Shown one piece after another: positions 28,685 to 36,772 of a stretch of 64,000 nt of DNA. Each line of letters starts with the position of its first letter. The first letter of the stretch is position 1. The translations under genes were made by a program, and so were the position numbers. The notes under the pieces are model-generated. The model did not search any database. It saw only the letters and a program-made list of their open reading frames with translations, and was not told where the DNA came from. Origin of the DNA: Rubrivirga litoralis (GTDB lineage Bacteria > Bacteroidota > Rhodothermia > Rhodothermales > Rubricoccaceae); the NCBI RefSeq assembly GCF_031846415.1, contig NZ_JAVRHT010000001.1:295248-359247 (forward strand). The letters are read 5' to 3'.

Positions 28685-29572
28685 ATGGACCACCCCGCCC
28701 TCGACCCCGCCGCCTTCCGCTTTGGCCCCGACGACCGGCTCGCCGACGTCGACCCGTCCGCGACGGCGCCGTTCGACGACGAGGACGCGGCGCGTGAGGC
28801 GACCGCGGAGGCCGCGCGCGAGATCGCGCGGCGGCAGTTCATGCTCGAAGCCCACGGCACGCACGGGCTCCTCGTGGTGCTCGAAGGGATGGACGCCGCC
28901 GGCAAGGACGAGGCCGTCCACCACGTGATGGGCGCGTTCGACCCCGGCGCCACGACGGCCACGTCGTTCTCGTCGATGTCCGAGGAGGAGGCGCGCCACG
29001 ACTACCTCTGGCGGGCCGCCCGCGCCCTCCCCGCCCGCGGCGAGGTGGCCGTCTTCAACCGCTCGTACTACAGCCGCGTCGTCTCCGACCGCGTCTCGCC
29101 GGAGTTCCTGGCCGAGCAGAAGCTGCCGCCGGACGTCGCCGCCGGCGTCGAGGACGGGACGCTCTGGGACGACCGGCTCCGCCAGATCCGCGACTTCGAA
29201 CGCTACCTGACCGAGAACGGCATCCGCGTCGTCAAGCTCTTTTTCCACGTCTCCAACGAGGAGCAGCGCCGCCGCCTCGTCGAGCGGACCGAGCGGCCCG
29301 AGAAGCGGTGGGACTTTAGCCGCGCTGACGTCGAGAAGCGCGAGGACTGGGACGCCTTCCTCAACGCCTACCAGGCTGCGTTCCAAGCCACGAGCACGGA
29401 CCGCGCCCCATGGTACGTGCTCCCCGCCGACCACAAGTGGTTTAGCCGGGCCGCCGCGGCGGCCGTCGTCCGGGTCGCCCTCCGCGACCTCCACGACGAC
29501 TTCCCCGAGCCCGACGACGACCTCCGCGAGCTGCTCCAGTGGGGCCGCGAGCAGCTGGGGGCGGACGACTAG
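28685..29572 (+). CDS. ppk2: polyphosphate kinase 2 family protein
   Basis: PPK2-type nucleotide kinase that uses polyphosphate to phosphorylate nucleotides (or the reverse), cytoplasmic. The 295-residue protein has Walker A EGMDAAGKDE (about 62-71), the lid/Walker B region VAVFNRSYYSRV (about 121-132) and LFFHVSNEEQ with RRRLVERTERPEKRWDF further on, the normal order for the single-domain class. Nucleotide preference cannot be read by eye. The ATG at 28685 is chosen because the family N-terminus DPAAFRFGPDDRL follows; the same frame is open upstream through a HEPN remnant, which I regard as fortuitous. A heptamer array follows at 29607. Confidence 0.92.
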   Translation: MDHPALDPAAFRFGPDDRLADVDPSATAPFDDEDAAREATAEAAREIARRQFMLEAHGTHGLLVVLEGMDAAGKDEAVHHVMGAFDPGATTATSFSSMSEEEARHDYLWRAARALPARGEVAVFNRSYYSRVVSDRVSPEFLAEQKLPPDVAAGVEDGTLWDDRLRQIRDFERYLTENGIRVVKLFFHVSNEEQRRRLVERTERPEKRWDFSRADVEKREDWDAFLNAYQAAFQATSTDRAPWYVLPADHKWFSRAAAAAVVRVALRDLHDDFPEPDDDLRELLQWGREQLGADD

Positions 29573-29606
29573 CCACCCCGCCCGCGCAACGCCATATCTT
29601 GCGGGA

Positions 29607-29684
29607 GGGTACCGGGTACGAGGTACAGGGTACTCGGTCGAGGTACGCGAGCGCCGAGGTGAGATCGAGCCGTACCGAACTCTG
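29607..29684. repeat. heptamer arrays between ppk2 and methyltransferase
   Basis: Left arm GGGTACC, GGGTACG, AGGTACA, GGGTACT, CGGTCGA and one further GGTACGC (29607-29648). The right arm is decayed, with one clear unit CGTACCG (29671-29677). The unit type is the same as at 8270-8350 and 40497-40571. It sits between convergent genes. Confidence 0.8.
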
Positions 29685-29711
29685 AGGGTGCGTCGGGGCG
29701 GGGCGGCCCGG

Positions 29712-30329
29712 CTACGCCGCGCGCCGCGCCGTGACCCCGATCAGCGGGTCGCCGTGGGCGGGGCGGTGGACCGTGGTCTCGGGCGCGTCGAAGCCGCCGG
29801 CCTCGTCGACGTAGGACGAGACGAGCGCCGCGTGGCCGGCGTCGTCCAGCGACCGCCACGCGAGCACGGCCTTGGTCGGGAAGCAGCGGTTCGAGAACGT
29901 GACCACGAACGGAGCGCCCGGCCGGAGCACGCGGGCGACGTCCGCGAACACCTCGACGGGCCGCGTGAGGTACTGCACCGACACGCAGCAGAGCGCGGCG
30001 TCGAACGCGCCGTCGGCGTACGGGAGGGCGGGGCGGGCGTTGAGGTCCTGGACCGCCCACTCGCTCAGGCGCGGGTTCGCCTCCAGCTCCTCGGCGTTCA
30101 TCCCCAGCCCGGCCACGCGCGCGTACGTCGCCTCCGGCGGGAGGTGGCTCACCCAGCTCGACATGAGGTCGAGGACCGCCCCGCCCTCGGGGACGTGCGC
30201 GCGGTAGAGGTCGGTGACGGCCGCGACGGCGCCGGCGTCGATGTGCGTGACGAGGCGCGGGTGCTGGTAGAACTGCTCGTCCGGCGACTCGTCGGCGCGG
30301 CGGAAGGCGTGGGCGGGGAGCGTGGGCAT
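29712..30329 (-). CDS. class I SAM-dependent methyltransferase
   Basis: A 205-residue cytoplasmic protein with a Rossmann-type methyltransferase core. The AdoMet motif I region is AVLDLMSSWVSHLP (about 52-65), a variant without the usual GxGxG. It continues with VAGLGMNAEELEAN, the acidic ARPALPYADGAFDAALCCVSVQYL (motifs II-III) and the ARVLRPGAPFVVTFSNRCFP strand typical of methyltransferase type 11. The substrate is unknown. ATG at 30329. It is convergent with ppk2, and the heptamer arrays lie between them. Confidence 0.8.
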   Translation of the reverse strand: MPTLPAHAFRRADESPDEQFYQHPRLVTHIDAGAVAAVTDLYRAHVPEGGAVLDLMSSWVSHLPPEATYARVAGLGMNAEELEANPRLSEWAVQDLNARPALPYADGAFDAALCCVSVQYLTRPVEVFADVARVLRPGAPFVVTFSNRCFPTKAVLAWRSLDDAGHAALVSSYVDEAGGFDAPETTVHRPAHGDPLIGVTARRAA

Positions 30330-30441
30330 GGGCGGGGCGGGTGCGTCCCGGACCTACGCCCGCGCCGCGCGGTCGTCCCCCGGCCGCGCGCGGTCAGGAG
30401 ATCCCCGCCCCGCCCCCTGCGCGGCGGGCGGGGCGGCGCCT

Positions 30442-31479
30442 CTACTCCGCCCAGTCCGCCAGGTGGCGGACGAGCCACGCCCCGCACGCCCGCTCGAACG
30501 AGAGCGCGCCGGCGGGGCGGGCGCCCGGGTACCAGCCGTGCCCGAGCGCCGGGAGCACCTCGACCTCGGCCCGCGCGAACGCCGCCGCCGAGGCGCGGAC
30601 GTCCGCGGGCGGGGCGACCGGGTCGGCCTCGCCGGCGAGGAAGAACGCGGGGCGGTCCGCGGTCACCCGCCCCGCCCACGCGAGCGGGTCGACAGCGGCG
30701 GCGGCCTTCCCGCCCCGCCCGAGCGTCTGGAGCAGGCGGGCCAGGCGGAGCGCGCCGACGGCCGGCTCGCCGCCCATGCGGCGCGCGGCGGCCTCGGCAA
30801 CCGGCCCCAGGCGGAGCCCGCCCGCGACGACCGCCGCCGGGAGGCCCGAGAACCGGGCGAACCCGTCGAGCAGGCCGCGCGCCATCGCCGGCAGGTCGGG
30901 GTGGCCGATGGCCCCGAAAAAGCGCGCGCCCACGCCGTCGCGCGCGAACGCCGTCGCCGAGAGGAGGCAGCCGAAGCTGACGCCGAACAGCGCCTGCCGA
31001 CCGCCCCGCCCCAGCCCGTGCTCGCGGTCGGCCAAGCCAAGGACGGCCGGGACGTCGGCGGCGACGCCGTCGAACAGGCGCTCCGTGAACGGGAGGTCGA
31101 GCGCGATGCCGCGCCGGCCCAACTCGGCGAGGTCGGCGCCCGCGTGCCCCGACGAGACCAGCTGGCGCGCACCGCCGAGCGGCGTGTCGAACAGGACGGC
31201 GCCCAGGCCCGCGCGCACGAGCGCGACCGCGGCCGGCGCGCTCCGGTCCATCCCCTTCGTGATCCCGTTGAGGACCGTGACTGCTGGCGCGTCGTCCCGG
31301 CCCGGCGGCGCGACGACGAGCGCGTCGAACGTCGAGAACGCGCGGTCCACGTCGGCGTCGCCGGTCAGCGCGTGCTCGCGGTAGAGCCGGTAGCGCGTGG
31401 CGGCGAGGCCGCCGACCGTCGCCGGCCGGGCGTCGAGGACCTGGAGCGGAGTCGGGGGCGGGGTGGAGCGGGCAAGCAC
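30442..31479 (-). CDS. alpha/beta hydrolase fold protein
   Basis: A 345-residue hydrolase with the alpha/beta fold. The nucleophile elbow is LFGVSFGC (G-x-S-x-G, about residue 180), the acid is probably Asp in GEADPVAP (about 285) and the base His in ALGHGWYPG (about 315). The best visible start is the GTG at 31479 giving LARSTPPPTPLQVLDA; further upstream the frame holds only proline runs derived from the GC motif. No signal peptide is visible. Substrate unknown; dienelactone-hydrolase or esterase activity are possibilities. It precedes the methyltransferase on the same strand by 112 bases. Confidence 0.75.
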   Translation of the reverse strand: MLARSTPPPTPLQVLDARPATVGGLAATRYRLYREHALTGDADVDRAFSTFDALVVAPPGRDDAPAVTVLNGITKGMDRSAPAAVALVRAGLGAVLFDTPLGGARQLVSSGHAGADLAELGRRGIALDLPFTERLFDGVAADVPAVLGLADREHGLGRGGRQALFGVSFGCLLSATAFARDGVGARFFGAIGHPDLPAMARGLLDGFARFSGLPAAVVAGGLRLGPVAEAAARRMGGEPAVGALRLARLLQTLGRGGKAAAAVDPLAWAGRVTADRPAFFLAGEADPVAPPADVRASAAAFARAEVEVLPALGHGWYPGARPAGALSFERACGAWLVRHLADWAE

Positions 31480-31562
31480 GGGGAGCGGCGGGGGCGGCGG
31501 CGCTACACGCCCCGCCCCGCCCCGCGGTTCGCCGCCCCGCCCGCGGGGCTCGGGCGGGGCGG

Positions 31563-32300
31563 TCAGGCGCCCGGCGCCTCGTCCACGAGCGCCCAGCCGT
31601 ATTCGAGGAGCGGGCGGAGCGCCTCGGCCGTCTCGACGGCCAGGTCGGCGAAGGCCGGCGTCTGCACGACGGCGTCGGGGACGTCGTCGCGGAAGGCGGC
31701 GAACCCGCCCTTCCACCGCAGGTAGTCGGCGACCGGCGAGTCGGCCCACTCCTGGAACCCGCGCGGCATCCGCTTGAGCAGGTTGGCTGCGCCGTCTCCT
31801 TTGGAGGTGTCGCCCGTCGCCTGGAAGCGGAGGCCGGCCGCGCGCAGGTCGTCGGCGATGTCGAGGAACGCGTCGGGCTCGGCCACCATCCGCTCGCGCC
31901 ACCGGCGGAGGAGCCTACGCTCGGGCCGCCAGAACCCGCCGCCGACGAGGCTCGCCCCGGGCGCGACCTGGACGTAGAGCGCGCCCGGCGCCTTCCGGTC
32001 GCCGCCCCGCCCGAGCGCCAGCGACGCGTGCGTCTTGTACGGCGACTTGTCGCGCGAAAACCGGACGTCGCGGTAGATCCTGAACACGGACTTTTTGGGA
32101 GCGCCGCCGAGCGGGAGGCCTCGCTCCGGGAGCCGCCGGCTGAGGTCGGCCGCCAGCATCCGCATCGGCTCGCGGACCTCGTCCTCGTACGTCGCCTTCC
32201 GCGGGGCGAACCACTCGCGGTCGTTGTGCTCGCGGAGCTCGCGGAGGAACTGGAGGCCGTCGTCGGAGAGGCCGGGAAACGGAGGGAGCGCGTCGATCAT
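31563..32300 (-). CDS. DUF2461 family protein
   Basis: A 245-residue protein of the DUF2461/TIGR02453 family: FLRELREHNDREWFAPRKATYE (about 18-39), IYRDVRFSRDKSPYKTHAS and the GGGFWRPE segment are all characteristic. Function unknown; probably cytoplasmic. Compared with the usual sequence there is a ~10-residue extra segment GDTSKGDGAAN (about 176-186), which resembles at the DNA level a segment in the DUF58 gene of this window. ATG at 32300. Transcribed in the same direction as the hydrolase that follows. Confidence 0.85.
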   Translation of the reverse strand: MIDALPPFPGLSDDGLQFLRELREHNDREWFAPRKATYEDEVREPMRMLAADLSRRLPERGLPLGGAPKKSVFRIYRDVRFSRDKSPYKTHASLALGRGGDRKAPGALYVQVAPGASLVGGGFWRPERRLLRRWRERMVAEPDAFLDIADDLRAAGLRFQATGDTSKGDGAANLLKRMPRGFQEWADSPVADYLRWKGGFAAFRDDVPDAVVQTPAFADLAVETAEALRPLLEYGWALVDEAPGA

Positions 32301-32846
32301 GGGCAACGTTTTGGGCGGGGCGGCGAGCGGGGGCGGGGCGGCCCCGGCATCGTACCACCCCGCCCGCCGGCGCGGGGGGCGGGGCGGCGTCCTCCGCCGC
32401 GTCCTCATCTCGCGGCTCCCGAGCGCCGCGGCGCCGGGCGTCTGGCGTGCGGGCAAAAAAAAGTTGAGCGGCGTGACGGAATCTGTCGCCGGACCCCGTA
32501 CTAGAAAAAAGGAACGGTACTCTTGAGGCCGTTTCGGAGGTTGTGGCCCCGCACAGGTCGCCTCCTTTTGGCAGCAGGGGGCCGGAGTCTGTGGTGGGAT
32601 ACCGGCCCCCTCGCTGTCTGTGTTGGCTCCGGCGGGCAGCCCCGCCTCTCGGGGCGGAGCAGACGACCTCGGCTCACACTGGTCGCCGCCGTGCACGGCG
32701 GTCTGCGTGGTTTCGTGGGACGGCCACGTCGAGATCCGGCTCCGCCCTGCAGGCGGGAGCGGGTGCCCACCGCCCCGCCCGCGACGAACTCCGTGGCGCC
32801 GCCGAAGCCGCCCGCGCGGTTCCCGCCGACCGGCCGGCCCCTCGGC
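32301..32846. other. 546-base intergenic region with structured core
   Basis: No protein-coding signal found on either strand. The first ~140 bases are GC-motif hairpins. From 32455 the composition changes: an A8 run (about 32456-32463), then a lower-GC stretch to 32535, then a highly structured segment (32536-32690) described separately. The last ~150 bases before the M20 stop again hold motif copies. Confidence 0.6.
32505..32690 (-). ncRNA. candidate structured non-coding RNA, unidentified
   Basis: Nested pairing is visible: a 9-bp stem GGGGGCCGG/CCGGCCCCC (32577-32585 with 32602-32610), an outer pair CACAG/CTGTG (32552-32556 with 32618-32622), and a further hairpin of GCCCCGCC with GGGGCGG near 32640-32660. 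On the minus strand the segment ends in a terminator-like hairpin (32511-32517 with 32529-32535) followed by T6 (32510-32505). The length and long-rod shape recall 6S RNA, but I cannot match a consensus. The strand assignment rests only on that terminator. Confidence 0.35.
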
Positions 32847-34049
32847 TTACGCCCCCCCCGACTCCAGGGCGCGCCACGCGAGGTAGGCCATGAACCCCGG
32901 CCCGAGGCGCAGCGCCTCCTCGTCGACCGTCATCCGCGGCGTGTGGAGCCCGTGCGTGATGCCGGCCGCCTCGTTCCCCACGCCCAGTACGTAGAAGGCG
33001 CCGGGCACGCGCTGCGTGTAGGAGGCGAAGTCTTCGGAGGCGTACCACATCGGGAGGTCCTCGACGCACGCCTCGCCCACGTAGTCGACCGCCGCCGCGC
33101 GGACCGCCGCCGCCGCCGCGTCGTCGTTGACGAGGGCGGGGTAGCCCACCAAAATCTCGGTCTCGGCCGTCGCCCCGAACGCCTCGGCCGTGTGCGCGGC
33201 GATCCGGCGGACGTGCTCGTGGGCCTCGAACCGCCACGCCTCGTCCATCGACCGGAACGTGCCGACAAGGCGGACCGCGTCGGGTACGACGTTCGTCGCG
33301 CCGTCGGCCTCGACGCGCCCGAACGACAGGAGCGACGGGACGCCCGGCGGCCGGTGCCGCGAGACGACGGCCTGGAGCGCCGTCAGCACGTGGGCCTGCA
33401 CCAGGACCGGGTCGACCAGCTCGTGCGGCGCCGCCGCATGGCCGCCCCGCCCGCGGATCGTGATGTAGACCTCGTCCGCCGACGCCATGAACGGCCCCGG
33501 GCGGACGCCCAGCATGCCGGCCGGGAGCGACGGGAACACGTGCTGCCCAAAAATCTGCGCCGGGGCGGGGTGGTCGCCCGTCGCGTCCAGCACGCCGGCC
33601 TCGATCATCGCCACCGCCCCGCCCGGGATCTTCTCCTCGCTGGGCTGGAAGATCAGGCGGACCGCCCCGGCGAGGTCGGCGCGGACGGCGTGGAGGACGC
33701 GGGCGGCGCCGAGCAGCGAGGCCGTGTGCGCGTCGTGGCCGCAGGCGTGCATCCGGCCGTCGACCTCGCTCGCGAAGTCGAGCCCGGTCGCCTCCTGGAT
33801 GGGCAGCGCGTCGATGTCGGCCCGGAGCGCGACGGTCGGCCCGGGGCGCCCGCCCTCGACGTGGGCCACGACGCCGGTCCGCGCGACGCCGGTCGTGGGC
33901 TCGATCCCGATCTCGCGGAGCGTGGCGGCCACGAGCGCCGCCGTCTCGTGCTCCTCGTACGCCAACTCGGGCCGCCGGTGGATCTGCCGCCGCAGGCGGA
34001 CGGTCTCGTCGAAGCCGTCGTCGGCCAGGGCGCGGATGCGGTCGAGCAT
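32847..34049 (-). CDS. M20 family amidohydrolase/peptidase
   Basis: Zinc-dependent amidohydrolase of the M20D type (hippurate, indole-acetyl-amino acid or N-acyl amino acid hydrolases), 400 residues, cytoplasmic. It has RRQIHRRPELAYEEHETA at the start, the metal motif MHACGHDAHTA (about 100-110), FQPSEE, the dimerisation-domain GRGGHAAAPHELVDP, and the C-terminal His in THGLHTPRM. The ATG at 34049 follows from the MLDRIRALADDGF start; no signal peptide is seen. The true substrate is unknown. An inverted purine/pyrimidine array lies just upstream, and a TAGCTTGC box about 100 bases upstream. Confidence 0.9.
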   Translation of the reverse strand: MLDRIRALADDGFDETVRLRRQIHRRPELAYEEHETAALVAATLREIGIEPTTGVARTGVVAHVEGGRPGPTVALRADIDALPIQEATGLDFASEVDGRMHACGHDAHTASLLGAARVLHAVRADLAGAVRLIFQPSEEKIPGGAVAMIEAGVLDATGDHPAPAQIFGQHVFPSLPAGMLGVRPGPFMASADEVYITIRGRGGHAAAPHELVDPVLVQAHVLTALQAVVSRHRPPGVPSLLSFGRVEADGATNVVPDAVRLVGTFRSMDEAWRFEAHEHVRRIAAHTAEAFGATAETEILVGYPALVNDDAAAAAVRAAAVDYVGEACVEDLPMWYASEDFASYTQRVPGAFYVLGVGNEAAGITHGLHTPRMTVDEEALRLGPGFMAYLAWRALESGGA

Positions 34050-34070
34050 GGGCGGGGCGGGGCGGGGCGG

Positions 34071-34133
34071 GGAGGAGGAGAAGAGAAGAGGAGGGGCGTC
34101 TTCTGGCCTCTTCTTCTCTGCCCCTCTTCTCTT
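34071..34133. repeat. inverted AGAAGAG-type arrays before the M20 gene
   Basis: The purine-rich left arm contains GAAGAGAAGAGGAGGGGC. The right arm on the opposite strand contains GAAGAGAAGAGGGGC followed by a second run of GAAGAAGAGG. This is the same inverted layout as the heptamer pairs, with a looser 7-8 base period. Confidence 0.65.
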
Positions 34134-34144
34134 CGGGCGAGGCG

Positions 34145-34152
34145 GCAAGCTA
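34145..34152 (-). promoter_or_regulatory. candidate -7 box for the M20 gene
   Basis: Minus-strand TAGCTTGC about 100 bases upstream of the ATG, with the inverted array lying in the leader. Confidence 0.35.
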
Positions 34153-34206
34153 GCGGCGGGCGGGGCGGAATCGGGGCGGGGCGGTGGCACGGGATCACAG
34201 AACCTT

Positions 34207-34214
34207 TACCTTCG
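34207..34214 (+). promoter_or_regulatory. candidate -7 box for the penicillin acylase
   Basis: TACCTTCG, 35 bases before the ATG; same family of boxes. Confidence 0.35.
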
Positions 34215-34249
34215 GCTCGGAAGCGCTTCCCCACCCCGCCCCCGCCCTC

Positions 34250-36532
34250 ATGCCCCACCGCTACCGCCGGCTGATCCCCCTCGTTGTCTTGGTCTTGGCC
34301 GCCCCGCTCGCCGCGGCGCAGCCCGGCCCGACCGCTCAGGACGTGACCCTCCTCGCGCCCGACGGCGCGGTGGTCTCCATCGACCGCGACGACTACGGCG
34401 TGCCCCACGTCACCGCCGCGAACGAGTCCGGCGTGTTCTTCGGCCAGGGCTTCGCCGTCGCCCAGGACCGGCTGTTCCAGATGGAGACGTTCTGGCGCAC
34501 CGCGACCGGCCGGTTCGCCGAGCTCCTGGGGCCGGGCGAGGACCGGAACGCGAGCGGGGTCGGCGACAACGTCGAGCAGGACCAGGGCATCCGCACGGTC
34601 TACTACACCGAGGCCGAGCGCGCCGCGCAGTTCGAGGACCTCTCGCCGCGGCTCCAGACGATGGTCACGGCCTACGTCGGCGGGATCAATGCCTACATCG
34701 ACTCGACGGCCGCCAACCCGGCCGTCTACCTGCCGTTCGAGTACGCGGCGGGCGGGTTCGCGCCCGAGCGGTACACGGTGACGAAGACGATGGCGGTCAT
34801 GCAGTTCTTTATCCGCCGGTTCGGCGAGATCGGCGGGCAGGAGCTCGCGCGGCTCGCGGAGCTCCAGGCGTTCCAGGCCGAGCTGGGCGACGAGGCCGGG
34901 CTCGCACGGTTCAACGAGCTCCGCCCGATCAACGACCCGACGGCGCCGACGACGCTCAAGGGCGGGGCGGCCGAGGCCGGGGAGTACGGCTCCTACCTCG
35001 GGGGCGGGGTGGACCCCGCGGTCGCCGCCGCCGTCGAGGCCGAGCGCGCGGCGCTGACGGCGTCGCTCATCGCCCACGGCGTGCCGCACACGTTCGGCTC
35101 GTTCGCCGCCGTCGTCTCCGGGCCGATGACGGAGTCCGGGAACGTGATGCTGCTCGGGGCGCCGCAGATGGGGCTCCCGGCCGAGGACCAGAAGGCGGTC
35201 ACGAGCGAGGTCGAGCTCCTCGTCGGCGAGCCCGGCGGCGGCGGCCTCCATGTGGCCGGCATGACAGTCCCCGGCATCCCCGGCGTCATCATCGGGCGGA
35301 CGCGCGGGCGCACGTGGACGTTCACGACCGGGTTCTCCGACAACACCGACACGTTCGCGCTCACGCTCGGGCCGCCGACCGCGCAGGGCGTCCCGACCTA
35401 CGTCTACGACGGCGCGGCGCGCCCCGCCCAAGCCTTTACCGAGACGATCCGTGTGCGGGGCGGGGCGGACGTGACCTACACCCACTTCCGGTCGGTCCAC
35501 GGTCCGGTCTACCGGCTCGACCAGGCGAACGGGCAGGCCTACGCCTACAAGTACACGTTCTGGCAGCGCGAGCTCGACATGGCCGAGGCGCTCCTCGACG
35601 CCTGGGACGCTACGTCGGTCGAGGCGTTCGAGGCGGCCGTCTCGCGCGCGCCCGTCTCGTTCAACATCTTCTACGCCGACAAGGAGCAGAACATCGCGTT
35701 CTGGCACGTCGGCGACTACCCGATCCGCCCCGCCGGCGCCGATCCGCGCCTCCCGCTCCAGGGCGACGGGACGCAGGAGTGGACCGGCCTCGTGCCGTTC
35801 GTGCGCCAGCCGCAGGCGGTGAACCCGGCCCAGGGCTACTTCGCCAACTGGAACAACAAGCCGGCCGCCGGCTGGGACCAGGGCGACAACGTGCCCTGGA
35901 CCGACACCCCGCCCGGCGGCCGCCTGCGCCCGTACGACGGCGTCCTGTTCCTGGAGCAGCACCTCGAAGCGACCTCGCCGGTCTCGTTCGAGGACCTCCA
36001 GGGGCTCACGCGCGTCGTCCGCACGAACGCGAAGTACCCCGAGTACCCCGGCACGTACCAGCAGGTCGTCGAGTTCTCACGGTTCGGGAGCACCGCCGAG
36101 AACGTGATCCCGCCGGGCCAGAGCGGGTTCGTCAACATCGCCCGCGACACGAGCGCGCACTTTTCGGACCAGTGGCCGCTCTACGAGTCGTCGCTGCCGG
36201 GCGGCGGCGAGATCCTGATGAAGCCGTTCACGTTCCTCGGCGCCACGGCCGTCCCGTCGGAGCCCGCCCCGCCCGGCGCGGCCTTTGGGATCGACGCCGT
36301 CTACCCGAACCCGTCGGCGGCCCGCACGACCGTCGCGTTCTCGGCGAGCGGGGCGGCCCGGCTCGACGTGTTCGACGCGCTCGGCCGCCGCGTTGCGACC
36401 CTCCACGACGGCCCGACGCGGCCCGGCCAGACGGCGACGCTCGATACGGGCGCGCTCCCGGCCGGCGTCTACCTCGTCCGCCTCCAGGGCGAGGGCGGGG
36501 CGGCGACGCGGACGCTCGTGGTGGCGCGCTGA
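34250..36532 (+). CDS. secreted penicillin acylase family protein with T9SS sorting domain
   Basis: Ntn-hydrolase of the penicillin/acyl-homoserine-lactone acylase family, 760 residues. A signal peptide (about 1-24, ending A-A-A-Q) is followed by the A-chain start VSIDRDDYGVPHVTAANES and FGQGFAVAQDRLFQME. The B-chain nucleophile is expected at Ser in HTFGSFAAVVSGPMTESGN (about 284), exposed by autocleavage. A C-terminal ~80-residue T9SS type A sorting domain (VYPNPSAARTTVAF, DALGRRVATL, LPAGVYLVRL) directs it through type IX secretion to the outside. It may process amide-linked compounds such as acyl-homoserine lactones; the substrate is unknown. ATG at 34250 gives the signal peptide. Confidence 0.92.
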   Translation: MPHRYRRLIPLVVLVLAAPLAAAQPGPTAQDVTLLAPDGAVVSIDRDDYGVPHVTAANESGVFFGQGFAVAQDRLFQMETFWRTATGRFAELLGPGEDRNASGVGDNVEQDQGIRTVYYTEAERAAQFEDLSPRLQTMVTAYVGGINAYIDSTAANPAVYLPFEYAAGGFAPERYTVTKTMAVMQFFIRRFGEIGGQELARLAELQAFQAELGDEAGLARFNELRPINDPTAPTTLKGGAAEAGEYGSYLGGGVDPAVAAAVEAERAALTASLIAHGVPHTFGSFAAVVSGPMTESGNVMLLGAPQMGLPAEDQKAVTSEVELLVGEPGGGGLHVAGMTVPGIPGVIIGRTRGRTWTFTTGFSDNTDTFALTLGPPTAQGVPTYVYDGAARPAQAFTETIRVRGGADVTYTHFRSVHGPVYRLDQANGQAYAYKYTFWQRELDMAEALLDAWDATSVEAFEAAVSRAPVSFNIFYADKEQNIAFWHVGDYPIRPAGADPRLPLQGDGTQEWTGLVPFVRQPQAVNPAQGYFANWNNKPAAGWDQGDNVPWTDTPPGGRLRPYDGVLFLEQHLEATSPVSFEDLQGLTRVVRTNAKYPEYPGTYQQVVEFSRFGSTAENVIPPGQSGFVNIARDTSAHFSDQWPLYESSLPGGGEILMKPFTFLGATAVPSEPAPPGAAFGIDAVYPNPSAARTTVAFSASGAARLDVFDALGRRVATLHDGPTRPGQTATLDTGALPAGVYLVRLQGEGGAATRTLVVAR

Positions 36533-36772
36533 GGGGGGAGAGAAAGAGGACCCGCCCCGTACATGGGCGGGGCGGCTCGTGCGCGCTCCGCTCGGGCCAG
36601 GACGTGCTCCCGTCGCGCCACTCGGTAGAGAGGAAGTGGCGTCTCATCCTGCAGGCGACCGGGGCGGGGCGGCCGCCACCCCGCCCGTCCAGCACGCGGC
36701 CCCGCCGGGACGTCCCGGCGGGGCCGCAGCCGGAGCACCGCCCCGCCCGAACGTCGAGGGCGGGGTGGCCGC

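Noticed and set aside
28403..29572. A HEPN-PPK2 fusion protein
   Set aside because: The frame is open, but the linker is low-complexity GC-motif translation and the PPK2 family start has its own ATG; fortuitous readthrough is simpler.
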